A stretch of DNA of 64,000 bases from Burkholderia diffusa (GTDB lineage Bacteria > Pseudomonadota > Gammaproteobacteria > Burkholderiales > Burkholderiaceae): the NCBI RefSeq assembly GCF_902499115.1, contig NZ_CABVPN010000003.1, positions 248,001-312,000 of the forward strand. Reading direction: 5' to 3'. Position numbers and translations under genes: made by a program. Shown piece after piece: positions 55,013 through 63,178 of the stretch. Under the pieces are notes generated by a model. It made no database searches, was not told where the DNA came from, and saw only the letters and a program-made list of their open reading frames with translations. The first letter of the stretch is position 1. Every line of letters begins with the position of its first letter.

Positions 55013-55019
55013 TATTATA
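55013..55019. promoter_or_regulatory. Overlapping -10 elements of wrbA and the yihY-type gene
   Basis: TATTATA gives TATAAT on the minus strand (complement of 55014-55019, about 67 bp from the wrbA start) and TATTAT on the plus strand (55013-55018, 73 bp from the yihY start). One AT-rich site may serve both divergent genes. The -35 regions are weak. Confidence 0.45.
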
Positions 55020-55090
55020 GGGGCTGAAGTCGTCGCGCAGCGCGGCGGCGGCGCGCCGTCGCGCACGCGCCATCGAGAAGGAGAAGCCGT

Positions 55091-56422
55091 TTGCCGAAGT
55101 TGAGCGTCGATCTCGACACCCTCAAGCGCCTCGCGCAGTTCGCGGCCCGGCGTAGCGCCGAGGATCGCATCCCGCAAGTGGCGGGCAGCCTCACGTTCAC
55201 GACGATGCTGGCACTCGTGCCGCTCGTGACGGTCGCGTTCGCGCTGTTCACCGCGTTCCCGATGTTCGCATCGTTTCAGATCTCGCTGCAGGGGTTCCTC
55301 GCGGATCACCTGATGCCCGCGCAGTTCAACGTCCAGATCTTCAAGTACCTGAACCAGTTTGCGTCGAAGGCCAAGGGGCTGACCACGGCCGGCCTGATCG
55401 TGCTCGTCGTCACGTCGGTGATGACGATGATGACGATCGAGTCCGCGTTCAACCTGATCTGGCGGGTGCGCAAGCCGCGGCCGTTCGCGCAGCGCGTGCT
55501 CGCGTACTGGGCGCTGATCACGCTTGGCCCCTTGCTGTTCGGCGTGAGCCTGTCGATCTCGTCGTACCTATTCACGCAGTCGCTGGCGTTCACCGGCGCC
55601 GGGCCGTCGACGTCGATCGTCGAATGGCTGCTCGCGTTCGTGTCGCTGCCGCTGACCGTGCTCGCGTTCACGTTGCTGTACGTGTACCTGCCGAACTGCA
55701 CGGTCGCATGGCGCGACGCGGTGATCGGCGGGCTGTTCGCGGCTATCGCGTTCGAGCTCGCGAAGCGCGGCTTCGGCTATTACGTGCGGCGCATTCCGAC
55801 CTATACGGCCGTCTACGGTGCGTTCGCGGCGCTGCCGGTGTTCCTGCTGTGGGTGTACCTGAGCTGGTTCATCGCGCTGCTCGGCGCGATGGTGGCGTCC
55901 GCGCTGCCGGCGATTCGCGTCGGCCAGTTCCATCGCATCCACTATCCGGGCAGCGATCTGCTCGACGCGCTCGAATTGCTCGCGCGACTGGCCGAAGCGC
56001 GCGCGGTCGGCAAGGCGGGCTATACCGCGATGCGGCTCGCGACCATGTTGCGCTGCGACATGGAAACCGCGCAGCGGCTGCTGCTGACGATGGAGGAGCG
56101 GGAATGGATCGCGCGGCTGGAAAGCGGCGAACCCGCGCCGCGCTACATCCTGCTGGCGAATCCGGAGCAACTGACGCTGGCGCAGCTGTTCGACGTGCTG
56201 GTGATCGACCGCACGGAACTGACCTACCAGCTGCAGCGACGCCGCAGCCACGTCGAAGGTGCGGCATTGCTGGAGGTGCTGTCGAACGACCGGTTCGACG
56301 TATCGCTTGCGTCGCTGATCGCCGAGCACCGGCTCGCCGGCGTGCAGCCGGCGGAGACCGTGCCGGGGTCTGTGCCCGGCGCGGCGCCCGACCCGCACGC
56401 GCGGCCGCCGAAAACGGCGTGA
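55091..56422 (+). CDS. YihY/UPF0761 family membrane protein
   Basis: A 443-aa inner-membrane protein with six predicted membrane segments (~35-270) and a ~170-residue cytoplasmic C-terminal part with a winged-helix look. AGSLTFTTMLALVPL is the family signature. The old name ribonuclease BN for this family is an error. It starts with TTG at 55091, supported by AAGGAG 8 nt upstream. Function is unknown. Confidence 0.9.
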   Translation: MPKLSVDLDTLKRLAQFAARRSAEDRIPQVAGSLTFTTMLALVPLVTVAFALFTAFPMFASFQISLQGFLADHLMPAQFNVQIFKYLNQFASKAKGLTTAGLIVLVVTSVMTMMTIESAFNLIWRVRKPRPFAQRVLAYWALITLGPLLFGVSLSISSYLFTQSLAFTGAGPSTSIVEWLLAFVSLPLTVLAFTLLYVYLPNCTVAWRDAVIGGLFAAIAFELAKRGFGYYVRRIPTYTAVYGAFAALPVFLLWVYLSWFIALLGAMVASALPAIRVGQFHRIHYPGSDLLDALELLARLAEARAVGKAGYTAMRLATMLRCDMETAQRLLLTMEEREWIARLESGEPAPRYILLANPEQLTLAQLFDVLVIDRTELTYQLQRRRSHVEGAALLEVLSNDRFDVSLASLIAEHRLAGVQPAETVPGSVPGAAPDPHARPPKTA

Positions 56423-56440
56423 CGCGCCGCCGGGCGGGCG

Positions 56441-56758
56441 TTACAGCGGGATCTTCCCGGTGCAGATGTCCTTGAACATCACCCAGTCGCCCATCAGGCT
56501 GTAGATCGGGTGCCGGAACGTGGCGGGGCGGTTCTTCTCGAAGAAGAAGTGTCCGACCCACGCGAATCCGTAGCCGCACACGACCGCCGCCGGCAGCCAC
56601 GGCCAGTGGCCCGTCGCGATCGCCATCGCGACGCAGCCGATCACGCCGAGCGAGCCGATGAAGTGCAGCCGCCGCGACGTGAGGTTCTGGTGCTCGTTCA
56701 GATAGTACGGGTAGAAATCAGCGAAGCTGGCGAATTGCTCCGTATGCGTATGCGCCAT
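56441..56758 (-). CDS. DUF962 / Mpo1-like membrane protein
   Basis: A 105-aa protein with two to three hydrophobic segments. The conserved histidine segments FYPYYLNEHQN, RRLHFIG, GHFFFEKNRP and RHPIYSLMGD match DUF962, the family of the yeast 2-hydroxy-fatty-acid dioxygenase Mpo1. Those residues probably bind iron. It is convergent with the yihY-type gene, 18 bp apart. Confidence 0.9.
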   Translation of the reverse strand: MAHTHTEQFASFADFYPYYLNEHQNLTSRRLHFIGSLGVIGCVAMAIATGHWPWLPAAVVCGYGFAWVGHFFFEKNRPATFRHPIYSLMGDWVMFKDICTGKIPL

Positions 56759-56916
56759 GGCCGTCTCCTCGGGCCGCTGTCGATGGAGTCATTGTGCGGC
56801 GGGCGGCCCGCGTCCGCAAGCGGCGGCGGCCGCGCCGCGCGGGCCCGCGCTTTCCTTTTGACAGGCTTTCCGATAGGATCGAAAGCGGATTTGCATTCAA
56901 GCATGAGGGGACTACG

Positions 56917-57372
56917 ATGCGCGTCAGCGATATTCTGAAAGTGAAGGGCAACACGCTGTTTACGGTGACGCCCGATAAGCCGCTGCGCGAAGCGGTCGAT
57001 ACGATGGCCGAACACGATATCGGTTCGCTCGTCGTGATGGAGTACGGCGATCTCGTCGGGATGCTGACGTTCCGCGAGATCATCCTGCGTCTCCACGTGA
57101 ACGGCGGCGCGATCGGCGACGTGCAGGTGCGCAAGGTGATGGACGAGCCGCTCACGTGCACGCCGGAAACCGATGTCAACGAAGTGCGCCGGATGATGCT
57201 CGAGCGCCACGCGCGCTACATGCCGGTGCTCGACAAGAAGGTGCTGATGGGCGTCATCTCGTTCTACGACGTCGCGAAGACGGTCGTCGAGGCGCAAAGC
57301 TTCGAGAACCGGATGCTGAAGGCGTACATCCGCGACTGGCCGGAATCGGAAGCCGAAGCGCAGAAGCCGTGA
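56917..57372 (+). CDS. CBS-domain pair protein
   Basis: A 151-aa soluble protein consisting almost entirely of two CBS domains (~5-62 and ~70-128). Such stand-alone pairs sense adenosyl nucleotides such as AMP, ATP or SAM. GAGGGG lies upstream of the ATG at 56917. It is monocistronic, with its own terminator. The regulated partner is unknown. Confidence 0.92.
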   Translation: MRVSDILKVKGNTLFTVTPDKPLREAVDTMAEHDIGSLVVMEYGDLVGMLTFREIILRLHVNGGAIGDVQVRKVMDEPLTCTPETDVNEVRRMMLERHARYMPVLDKKVLMGVISFYDVAKTVVEAQSFENRMLKAYIRDWPESEAEAQKP

Positions 57373-57420
57373 AGCACGTCGCGCCCTGTGCCATGACGCG
57401 CGGGCGCTGCCACTCGGCGC

Positions 57421-57456
57421 ACGGCGGCGCAGGTTCAGCCTGCGCCGCCGTTTTTT
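57421..57456 (+). terminator. Rho-independent terminator of the CBS gene
   Basis: A 13-bp perfect stem (57421-57433 with 57439-57451), a 5-nt loop and six Ts (57451-57456). Confidence 0.92.
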
Positions 57457-57511
57457 CGACAACCATACAAGGCCCGCGCAGCTTCGCCTAGACGATGCGC
57501 GCGTATTCCGC

Positions 57512-59446
57512 ATGAGCGATCACACGCAAGTCTCTTCCGCGTCGCGCGGCGAACGGCGCGCCCACGCGTCGCAATTCGACCTGTTGCGCCAGCGCCGTTT
57601 CGCGCCGTTCTTCACGACCCAGTTCCTCGGGGCGCTGAACGACAACGTGTTCAAGATCGGATTCACATCGCTCGTCACCTATCACACCACGCGGTTCTCG
57701 GGCGTCGACGCGAAGACGGCCGCATTCCTGATTTCCGCGATCTTCATTCTGCCGTTCGTGCTGTTTTCGGCCACCTCCGGCCAGATCGCCGACAAATACG
57801 ACAAGGCGACGCTCACGCGCTTCGTGAAGACTTTCGAGATCGTGCTGATGTTGGTCGGCGCGGCCGGCTTCGTCACGCACAGCGCGACGCTGCTGTACCT
57901 GTGCACGTTCATGATGGGGATGCACTCGACGCTGTTCGGCCCCGTCAAGTATTCGTACCTGCCGCAGCATCTCGGCGACCACGAACTGGTCGGCGGCAAT
58001 GGCCTCGTCGAGATGGGCACGTTCATCGCGATCCTGATCGGGACGATCATCGGCGGTGCGGCCGCGGGCATCGAAGGCAGCGGTGAGCGCGTGCTCGCCG
58101 TCAGCGTCGTCGTCATCGCGCTCGCGGGGCGGCTCGTCGCGCAGCGCGTGCCGCCGACGCCGGCGCCGCAGCCCGATCTCGTGATCAACTGGAACCCGTT
58201 CAGCGAGACGTGGCGCAACCTCGGGCTCGCGCGACAGAATCGCACCGTGTTTCTGAGCCTGCTCGGCATCTCATGGCTGTGGTTCGTCGGCGCGACGTTC
58301 CTGACGTCATTCTTCAATTTTGCGAAGGATGTGCTGTCCGCGAGCCCCGATGTCGTCACGGTCCTGCTCGCGACGTTCTCCGTCGGGATCGGCCTCGGCT
58401 CGCTGCTGTGCGAGCGGCTGTCGCAGCGGCGCGTCGAGATCGGCCTCGTGCCGCTCGGTTCGATCGGCATCAGCGTGTTCGCGATCGAGCTGTATTTCGC
58501 GAGCCACTCGCTGCCGTCGCCCGGGCATTTGCTGTCGGTCGGGGAATTCCTGGCCGGTGCGCGCCACTGGCGCATCCTGGCCGACCTGTTCCTGCTCGCG
58601 ATGTTCGGCGGCTTCTACAGCGTGCCGCTGTATGCGTTGATCCAGAGTCGCAGCGCGCCGACCCATCGTGCGCGGATCATCGCCGCGAACAACATCCTGA
58701 ACGCGCTGTTCATGATCCTGTCGGCCCTGATGGCGATGGGGCTGACCAAGGCCGGCGTCGACATCCCGGGCCTGTTCCTCGTCACCGCGCTGCTGAACGT
58801 CGTGGTCGCGACGTACATCTACCTGCTCGTTCCGGAGTTCCTGCTGCGCTTCGTCGCGTGGGTGCTGGTGCACACGTTCTACCGGATTCGCCTCGTGCAT
58901 GCGGAGCGAATCCCGGAAGAGGGCGCGGCCGTGCTCGTATGCAACCACGTGAGCTACGTCGACGCGCTCGTGCTGGCGGCGGCGAGCCCGCGGCCGATCC
59001 GGTTCGTGATGGATCACCGGATATTCAAGACACGCTTCGCGAGCTGGGTGTTCCGGCATGCGAAGGCGATTCCGATCGCGCCGCGCCATGAGGATCCCGA
59101 CATGCTCGCACGCGCGTACGACGCGTGCGAGGCCGCGCTGAAGGATGGCGAACTCGTGTGCATCTTCCCGGAAGGCAAGCTGACCAAGACGGGGGACATC
59201 AACATGTTCCACCACGGCATCACCGAAATCCTGGGCCGTACGCCGGCGCCCGTGATTCCGATGGCGTTGCGCGGGCTGTGGGGCAGCTATTTCTCCCGTC
59301 ATGCCGATGCGCGCATGCCGCGACCCATCAAGCGCGGCGTGATGAGCCGGCTGACGCTCGCGGTCGGCGAGCCGATCCCGGCCCCGGTCGCGACGCCCGA
59401 GGCGCTGCAGGCCGCGGTGACCGAGTTGCGCGGCGCGCGAAAGTGA
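57512..59446 (+). CDS. MFS transporter-acyltransferase fusion (LplT-PlsC type)
   Basis: A 644-aa inner-membrane fusion. Residues ~25-425 form an MFS domain like the lysophospholipid flippase LplT (FLGALNDNVFKIG, GPVKYSYLPQHL). Residues ~435-640 form a PlsC-type acyltransferase with the NHVSYVD motif (His479, Asp484) and FPEGKLTKTGD. The pair can move a lysophospholipid inward and re-acylate it, as LplT and Aas do in E. coli. The AMP-binding acyl-ACP synthetase domain of Aas is missing, so the acyl donor must be supplied elsewhere. The ATG at 57512 lacks an obvious ribosome-binding site. Confidence 0.9.
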   Translation: MSDHTQVSSASRGERRAHASQFDLLRQRRFAPFFTTQFLGALNDNVFKIGFTSLVTYHTTRFSGVDAKTAAFLISAIFILPFVLFSATSGQIADKYDKATLTRFVKTFEIVLMLVGAAGFVTHSATLLYLCTFMMGMHSTLFGPVKYSYLPQHLGDHELVGGNGLVEMGTFIAILIGTIIGGAAAGIEGSGERVLAVSVVVIALAGRLVAQRVPPTPAPQPDLVINWNPFSETWRNLGLARQNRTVFLSLLGISWLWFVGATFLTSFFNFAKDVLSASPDVVTVLLATFSVGIGLGSLLCERLSQRRVEIGLVPLGSIGISVFAIELYFASHSLPSPGHLLSVGEFLAGARHWRILADLFLLAMFGGFYSVPLYALIQSRSAPTHRARIIAANNILNALFMILSALMAMGLTKAGVDIPGLFLVTALLNVVVATYIYLLVPEFLLRFVAWVLVHTFYRIRLVHAERIPEEGAAVLVCNHVSYVDALVLAAASPRPIRFVMDHRIFKTRFASWVFRHAKAIPIAPRHEDPDMLARAYDACEAALKDGELVCIFPEGKLTKTGDINMFHHGITEILGRTPAPVIPMALRGLWGSYFSRHADARMPRPIKRGVMSRLTLAVGEPIPAPVATPEALQAAVTELRGARK

Positions 59447-59455
59447 GCAGGGGCG

Positions 59456-59479
59456 GGCCCGGCGCGAAGCCGCCGGGCC
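59456..59479 (+). terminator. Hairpin after the MFS-acyltransferase gene
   Basis: A perfect 9-bp GC stem (59456-59464 with 59471-59479) with a 6-nt loop begins 9 bp past the stop. No T run follows, so it may only stabilise the 3' end. Confidence 0.45.
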
Positions 59480-59711
59480 GTGCCGACGGCGGCGAACCGG
59501 CCCGTTTGACCGGAACGGTGCGGGTCGACGGCCCTTGCGCCCGGCCGTCTGCGTGACAGGTCCGTGTGGTCTGAACGGTTCACGCGGCCCGCGGGCACGG
59601 GACGGCTGGCATAATAGCGGTTTACTTCTTTTTCTCGACCGGCAAACGATCGGCCTGCCAGCGGTCCCGGCAGCGCATCGGTTTGTCCAATTCTCTTTGG
59701 GCGGTTCCATC

Positions 59712-60812
59712 ATGTCCGGCAATACCCTCGGCACGCTTTTCACTGTCACGACCTTCGGCGAATCGCACGGTCCCGCGATCGGCTGCGTGATCGACGGCTG
59801 CCCGCCGGGAATGGGGCTGACCGAAGCCGACATCCAGGTCGAACTCGATCGCCGCAAGCCCGGCACGTCGCGGCACGTGACGCAGCGCCAGGAGGCGGAC
59901 GAGGTCGAGATCCTGTCCGGCGTGTTCGAAGGCGTGACGACCGGCACGCCGATCGCGCTGCTGATCCGCAACACCGACCAGCGCAGCAAGGACTACGGCA
60001 ACATCGTCGAGACGTTCCGCCCCGGCCATGCCGACTACACCTACTGGCAGAAATATGGCATCCGCGACTACCGCGGCGGCGGCCGCTCGTCCGCGCGCCT
60101 GACCGCGCCGATCGTCGGCGCGGGCGCGGTTGCGAAGAAATGGTTGCGCGAGCGTTTCGGCGTCGAGGTGCGCGGCTACATGAGCGGTCTCGGCGAGATC
60201 GACGTGCCATTCGTCGACTGGTCGCACGTTCGCGAGAATCCGTTCTTCTCGCCGAACGCGGCGGTCGTTCCGGAGCTGGAAGCCTACATGGACGCGTTGC
60301 GCAAGGACGGTGACTCGATCGGCGCGCGCATCGACGTCGTTGCGTCGGGCGTGCCGGTCGGCTGGGGCGAGCCGGTATTCGACCGGCTCGACGCGGACAT
60401 CGCGAAGGCGATGATGAGCATCAACGCGGTGAAGGGCGTCGAGATCGGCGCGGGCTTCGACAGCGTCGCGCAGCGCGGCTCGGTGCACGGCGACGAACTG
60501 ACGCCGGCCGGCTTCGTCGGGAACCATGCGGGCGGCGTGCTCGGCGGGATCTCGACGGGGCAGGACATCACCGTGTCGATCGCGATCAAGCCGACATCGA
60601 GCATCCGCACGCCGCGCCGTTCGATCACGAAGTCCGGCGAAGAGGCGACGGTCGAAACCTTCGGCCGCCACGATCCGTGCGTCGGCATTCGCGCGACCCC
60701 GATCGCCGAGTCGATGCTCGCGCTGGTGCTGATCGACCATGCGCTGCGCCATCGTGCGCAGTGCGGCGACGTCGAGACGCCGACGCCGAAGATCGCGGGC
60801 AGCGCGACCTGA
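59712..60812 (+). CDS. aroC: Chorismate synthase
   Basis: A 366-aa enzyme that makes chorismate from 5-enolpyruvylshikimate-3-phosphate, the last step of the shikimate pathway; it needs reduced FMN. GESHGPAIGCVIDGCPPG near the N-terminus, the central RGGGRSSAR segment and the C-terminal GRHDPCVGIRATPIAE are family signatures. It has a 265-bp upstream region with a -10-like CATAAT at 59610-59615. Confidence 0.97.
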   Translation: MSGNTLGTLFTVTTFGESHGPAIGCVIDGCPPGMGLTEADIQVELDRRKPGTSRHVTQRQEADEVEILSGVFEGVTTGTPIALLIRNTDQRSKDYGNIVETFRPGHADYTYWQKYGIRDYRGGGRSSARLTAPIVGAGAVAKKWLRERFGVEVRGYMSGLGEIDVPFVDWSHVRENPFFSPNAAVVPELEAYMDALRKDGDSIGARIDVVASGVPVGWGEPVFDRLDADIAKAMMSINAVKGVEIGAGFDSVAQRGSVHGDELTPAGFVGNHAGGVLGGISTGQDITVSIAIKPTSSIRTPRRSITKSGEEATVETFGRHDPCVGIRATPIAESMLALVLIDHALRHRAQCGDVETPTPKIAGSAT

Positions 60813-60854
60813 TGCAGCGGGGCCGGCACGCGCCGGCTCGACCGATTCGATGCG

Positions 60855-60881
60855 AAACGGGGCGCCTGGGGCGCCCCGTTT
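60855..60881. terminator. Terminator between aroC and the lacI-type gene
   Basis: A perfect 12-bp stem (60855-60866 with 60870-60881) and a 3-nt loop, with A and T ends. It is placed to stop aroC from one side and the convergent regulator gene from the other. Confidence 0.8.
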
Positions 60882-61952
60882 TCATTGGGCCGCCGAATTC
60901 GGCGGCGCGGCCGATTCGCGCACCCGCAACTCCGGCAGGATCGCGCAACCGGGCCCGGCTTCTCCGTGCTCGAGTGCGTCGAGCAACGCGCGGGCGGCCT
61001 TGCGGCCGATCGCATCGGTGTCGACCCACATCGTCGTCAGCGCAGGCCGGATTTCGCGAGCCAGCGCGACATCGTCGAAGCCGGTGATCGACAATTGCGA
61101 CGGCACCTCGAGGCCGATTGCCTGCGCTTCCAGTAGGGCGCCGAGCGCGAGCGCGTCGTTGCCGCAGATCACGGCCGTTGGGCGCGTCGCCCCGCTGTCG
61201 GCGATCGCGCGCAGGCTCGCACGCCCGAACGCGATCGTGGCCGGGCCTTCATGCTGGTGGATCGGCCGGACCGCGAGCCCACGCGCGGCGAGCGTGTCGT
61301 GGATGCCGCGCAGGCGGGCCTGCACACGATCGTTGTCCGCCGAAGGCTGCATGATGATCGCGAAATCGCGATGCCCAAGGTCGAGCAGGTGCGTGGTCAG
61401 TCGCGCGAATGCCGCGCGGTTGTCGAAACCGATGCAGCAGTGCGGGCTGTCGTCGCGGTAGGCATAGGTGACGACGTACGGCACCCGATGCAGGTCGAGC
61501 AGTTCGAATACTTCCGCCGGATAGGCTTCGCCGACCAGCGACACGGCTTCGACGCCGCGCGACAGCATCGCGCGCACCTGCGCGAGCGCCTGTGCCGGGT
61601 CGTAATTCGAGCAGCCGAGGAACAGGGTAATGCCGTGCTCGGCCATGACCGCCTGCATGCCCGCTACCTGCGACGCAAACACCTGGTCGTCGAGCGTCGG
61701 GATGATCGCACCCGTGATGTGGGTTCGCGTGGATGCGAGTGCTCGGCCGGCCGCGTTGGGAATCCAGTTCAGTGCGCGTGCCGCGTCGCGCACGCGCTGC
61801 TGCACGTCGGCCGAGACCTTGCCGGGGTCGTTGTAGACACGCGAAACGGTCGCGGTCGACACGCCGGCGAGTTTCGCGACATCCCCGAGCACCGATCGAC
61901 CGCTGCCGCGGCGTGCGCGAGCCGCGCCGCCGCTGGATGGGGGCGTACTCAT
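60882..61952 (-). CDS. LacI-family transcriptional regulator
   Basis: A 356-aa repressor-type regulator. The HTH (~20-42; DVAKLAGVSTATVSRVYND) with the hinge helix (NAAGRALASTRT) is followed by a periplasmic-binding-protein-like effector domain (~78-345). It is divergent from a ribokinase-like gene and an MFS importer. LacI-type operators in between (62063-62079, 62171-62188) strongly suggest it represses them in response to the imported sugar. Confidence 0.94.
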   Translation of the reverse strand: MSTPPSSGGAARARRGSGRSVLGDVAKLAGVSTATVSRVYNDPGKVSADVQQRVRDAARALNWIPNAAGRALASTRTHITGAIIPTLDDQVFASQVAGMQAVMAEHGITLFLGCSNYDPAQALAQVRAMLSRGVEAVSLVGEAYPAEVFELLDLHRVPYVVTYAYRDDSPHCCIGFDNRAAFARLTTHLLDLGHRDFAIIMQPSADNDRVQARLRGIHDTLAARGLAVRPIHQHEGPATIAFGRASLRAIADSGATRPTAVICGNDALALGALLEAQAIGLEVPSQLSITGFDDVALAREIRPALTTMWVDTDAIGRKAARALLDALEHGEAGPGCAILPELRVRESAAPPNSAAQ

Positions 61953-62062
61953 TGGTCATCCCCGGGCGCGGCTGCCCCGCAGGCGCCGCGCGTGGTCAAA
62001 AACGCCATCGTTTACCCTCGATTCATCGTGGTCCTGCTTGCATTCCCGGTCGTGCCTGTGCG

Positions 62063-62079
62063 AATGTAAGCGCTATCTT
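62063..62079. promoter_or_regulatory. Putative LacI-type operator, imperfect
   Basis: AATGTAAGCGCT matches the left half and centre of a LacI-family operator (TGTAAGCG core), followed by a degenerate right half (ATCTT). It lies 111 bp upstream of the regulator gene. Confidence 0.55.
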
Positions 62080-62170
62080 GATGCTACTCCGTATTATGTC
62101 AGACACAGATTGCAGCCGCATTGTGAAATTTTCGTCGACGACGGCCGTTCCGGCTATTTTGTTGGCCGCA

Positions 62171-62188
62171 AATGTAAGCGGTTACATT
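62171..62188. promoter_or_regulatory. LacI-type operator against the ribokinase start codon
   Basis: AATGTAA-GCGG-TTACATT is a perfect 7-bp inverted repeat of the LacI/GalR type. It ends two bases before the ATG at 62191, so it occupies the place of a ribosome-binding site. Its centre is 108 bp from that of the upstream half-operator. Confidence 0.8.
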
Positions 62189-62190
62189 GA

Positions 62191-63120
62191 ATGAAGATCC
62201 GCGCAAAGCCCCCTCGAATCGCGGTCGTCGGCAGTATCAACGTCGACCTCGTCACGCATGCGCCACGGCTGCCCGTGCCGGGCGAAACGCTGCTCGGCAC
62301 GACCTTCCAGACCGTTCACGGCGGCAAGGGTGCGAACCAGGCGGTGGCGGCGGCCCGTCTGGGGGCGTCGGTCGCGATGATCGGCTGCGTTGGCGACGAC
62401 GCGTTCGGGGCGCGCGTGCACGACGCGCTGGCGGCCGAACGTATCGACGTGACGCACCTGCACCGGATCGACGGCGAGGCAACCGGCGTGGCGACGATCA
62501 CGGTCGATGCGCACGGGGCGAACAGCATCGTGGTCGTGCCCGGTGCAAACGCACGCCTCGATGCCGAATTGATCGACGAGGCGCGCGAGGCGATCGCCGG
62601 CGCGGCGCTGATGGTGTGCCAGCTCGAGGTGCCGATCGAGAGCGTCGCGCGCGCAATCGGCAGTGCGATCGCACATCGCACGCCGGTGCTGCTCAATCCG
62701 GCGCCTGCACGGCCGCTGTTCGACGCGTTGCTGGCCCAGATCGACTACCTCGTCGTCAACGAAACGGAAGCGGAGTCGCTGACCGGCATCGCCGTCGGCG
62801 ACGACGCCTCGGCGGTGCGCGCCGCCAAGGCGCTGCGCGCGAAAGGCGTCGGCAACGTGCTGGTCACGCTGGGTGCGCGCGGCGTCTGCTGGCGCGGCAG
62901 CGCAGGGAACGGCCGCCATCGGGCAATGGCTGTGGCCGCCGTCGATACCACGGCGGCCGGCGACACCTTCGTCGGCGGATTCGCGGCCGCCCGGACGAGT
63001 GGTGCGTCGATGGACGACGCGATCGCGTTCGGCCAGCGTGCGGCCGCAATCAGCGTCACGCGCCACGGCGCGCAGACGTCGATTCCGACACGCGAAGAAG
63101 TGGAGAGCATGGCGGTATAG
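62191..63120 (+). CDS. Ribokinase-like PfkB sugar kinase
   Basis: A 309-aa cytoplasmic PfkB kinase, closest in layout to ribokinase. VVGSINVDLVTHAP opens the protein, GGKGANQAVAAARLGA is the substrate-binding signature, and DTTAAGDTFVGGF holds the catalytic Asp; the usual GAGD is AAGD. The ATG at 62191 is fixed because the preceding in-frame codon is a TGA stop and no later start precedes the conserved core. No ribosome-binding site exists, because an operator abuts the start. It lies 58 bp before an MFS importer gene. Confidence 0.92.
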   Translation: MKIRAKPPRIAVVGSINVDLVTHAPRLPVPGETLLGTTFQTVHGGKGANQAVAAARLGASVAMIGCVGDDAFGARVHDALAAERIDVTHLHRIDGEATGVATITVDAHGANSIVVVPGANARLDAELIDEAREAIAGAALMVCQLEVPIESVARAIGSAIAHRTPVLLNPAPARPLFDALLAQIDYLVVNETEAESLTGIAVGDDASAVRAAKALRAKGVGNVLVTLGARGVCWRGSAGNGRHRAMAVAAVDTTAAGDTFVGGFAAARTSGASMDDAIAFGQRAAAISVTRHGAQTSIPTREEVESMAV

Positions 63121-63178
63121 ATTCCGCGACGACGGAAAGCGCGGGCAGGCACCCGCCTATGACATGGAGACAATCGAA

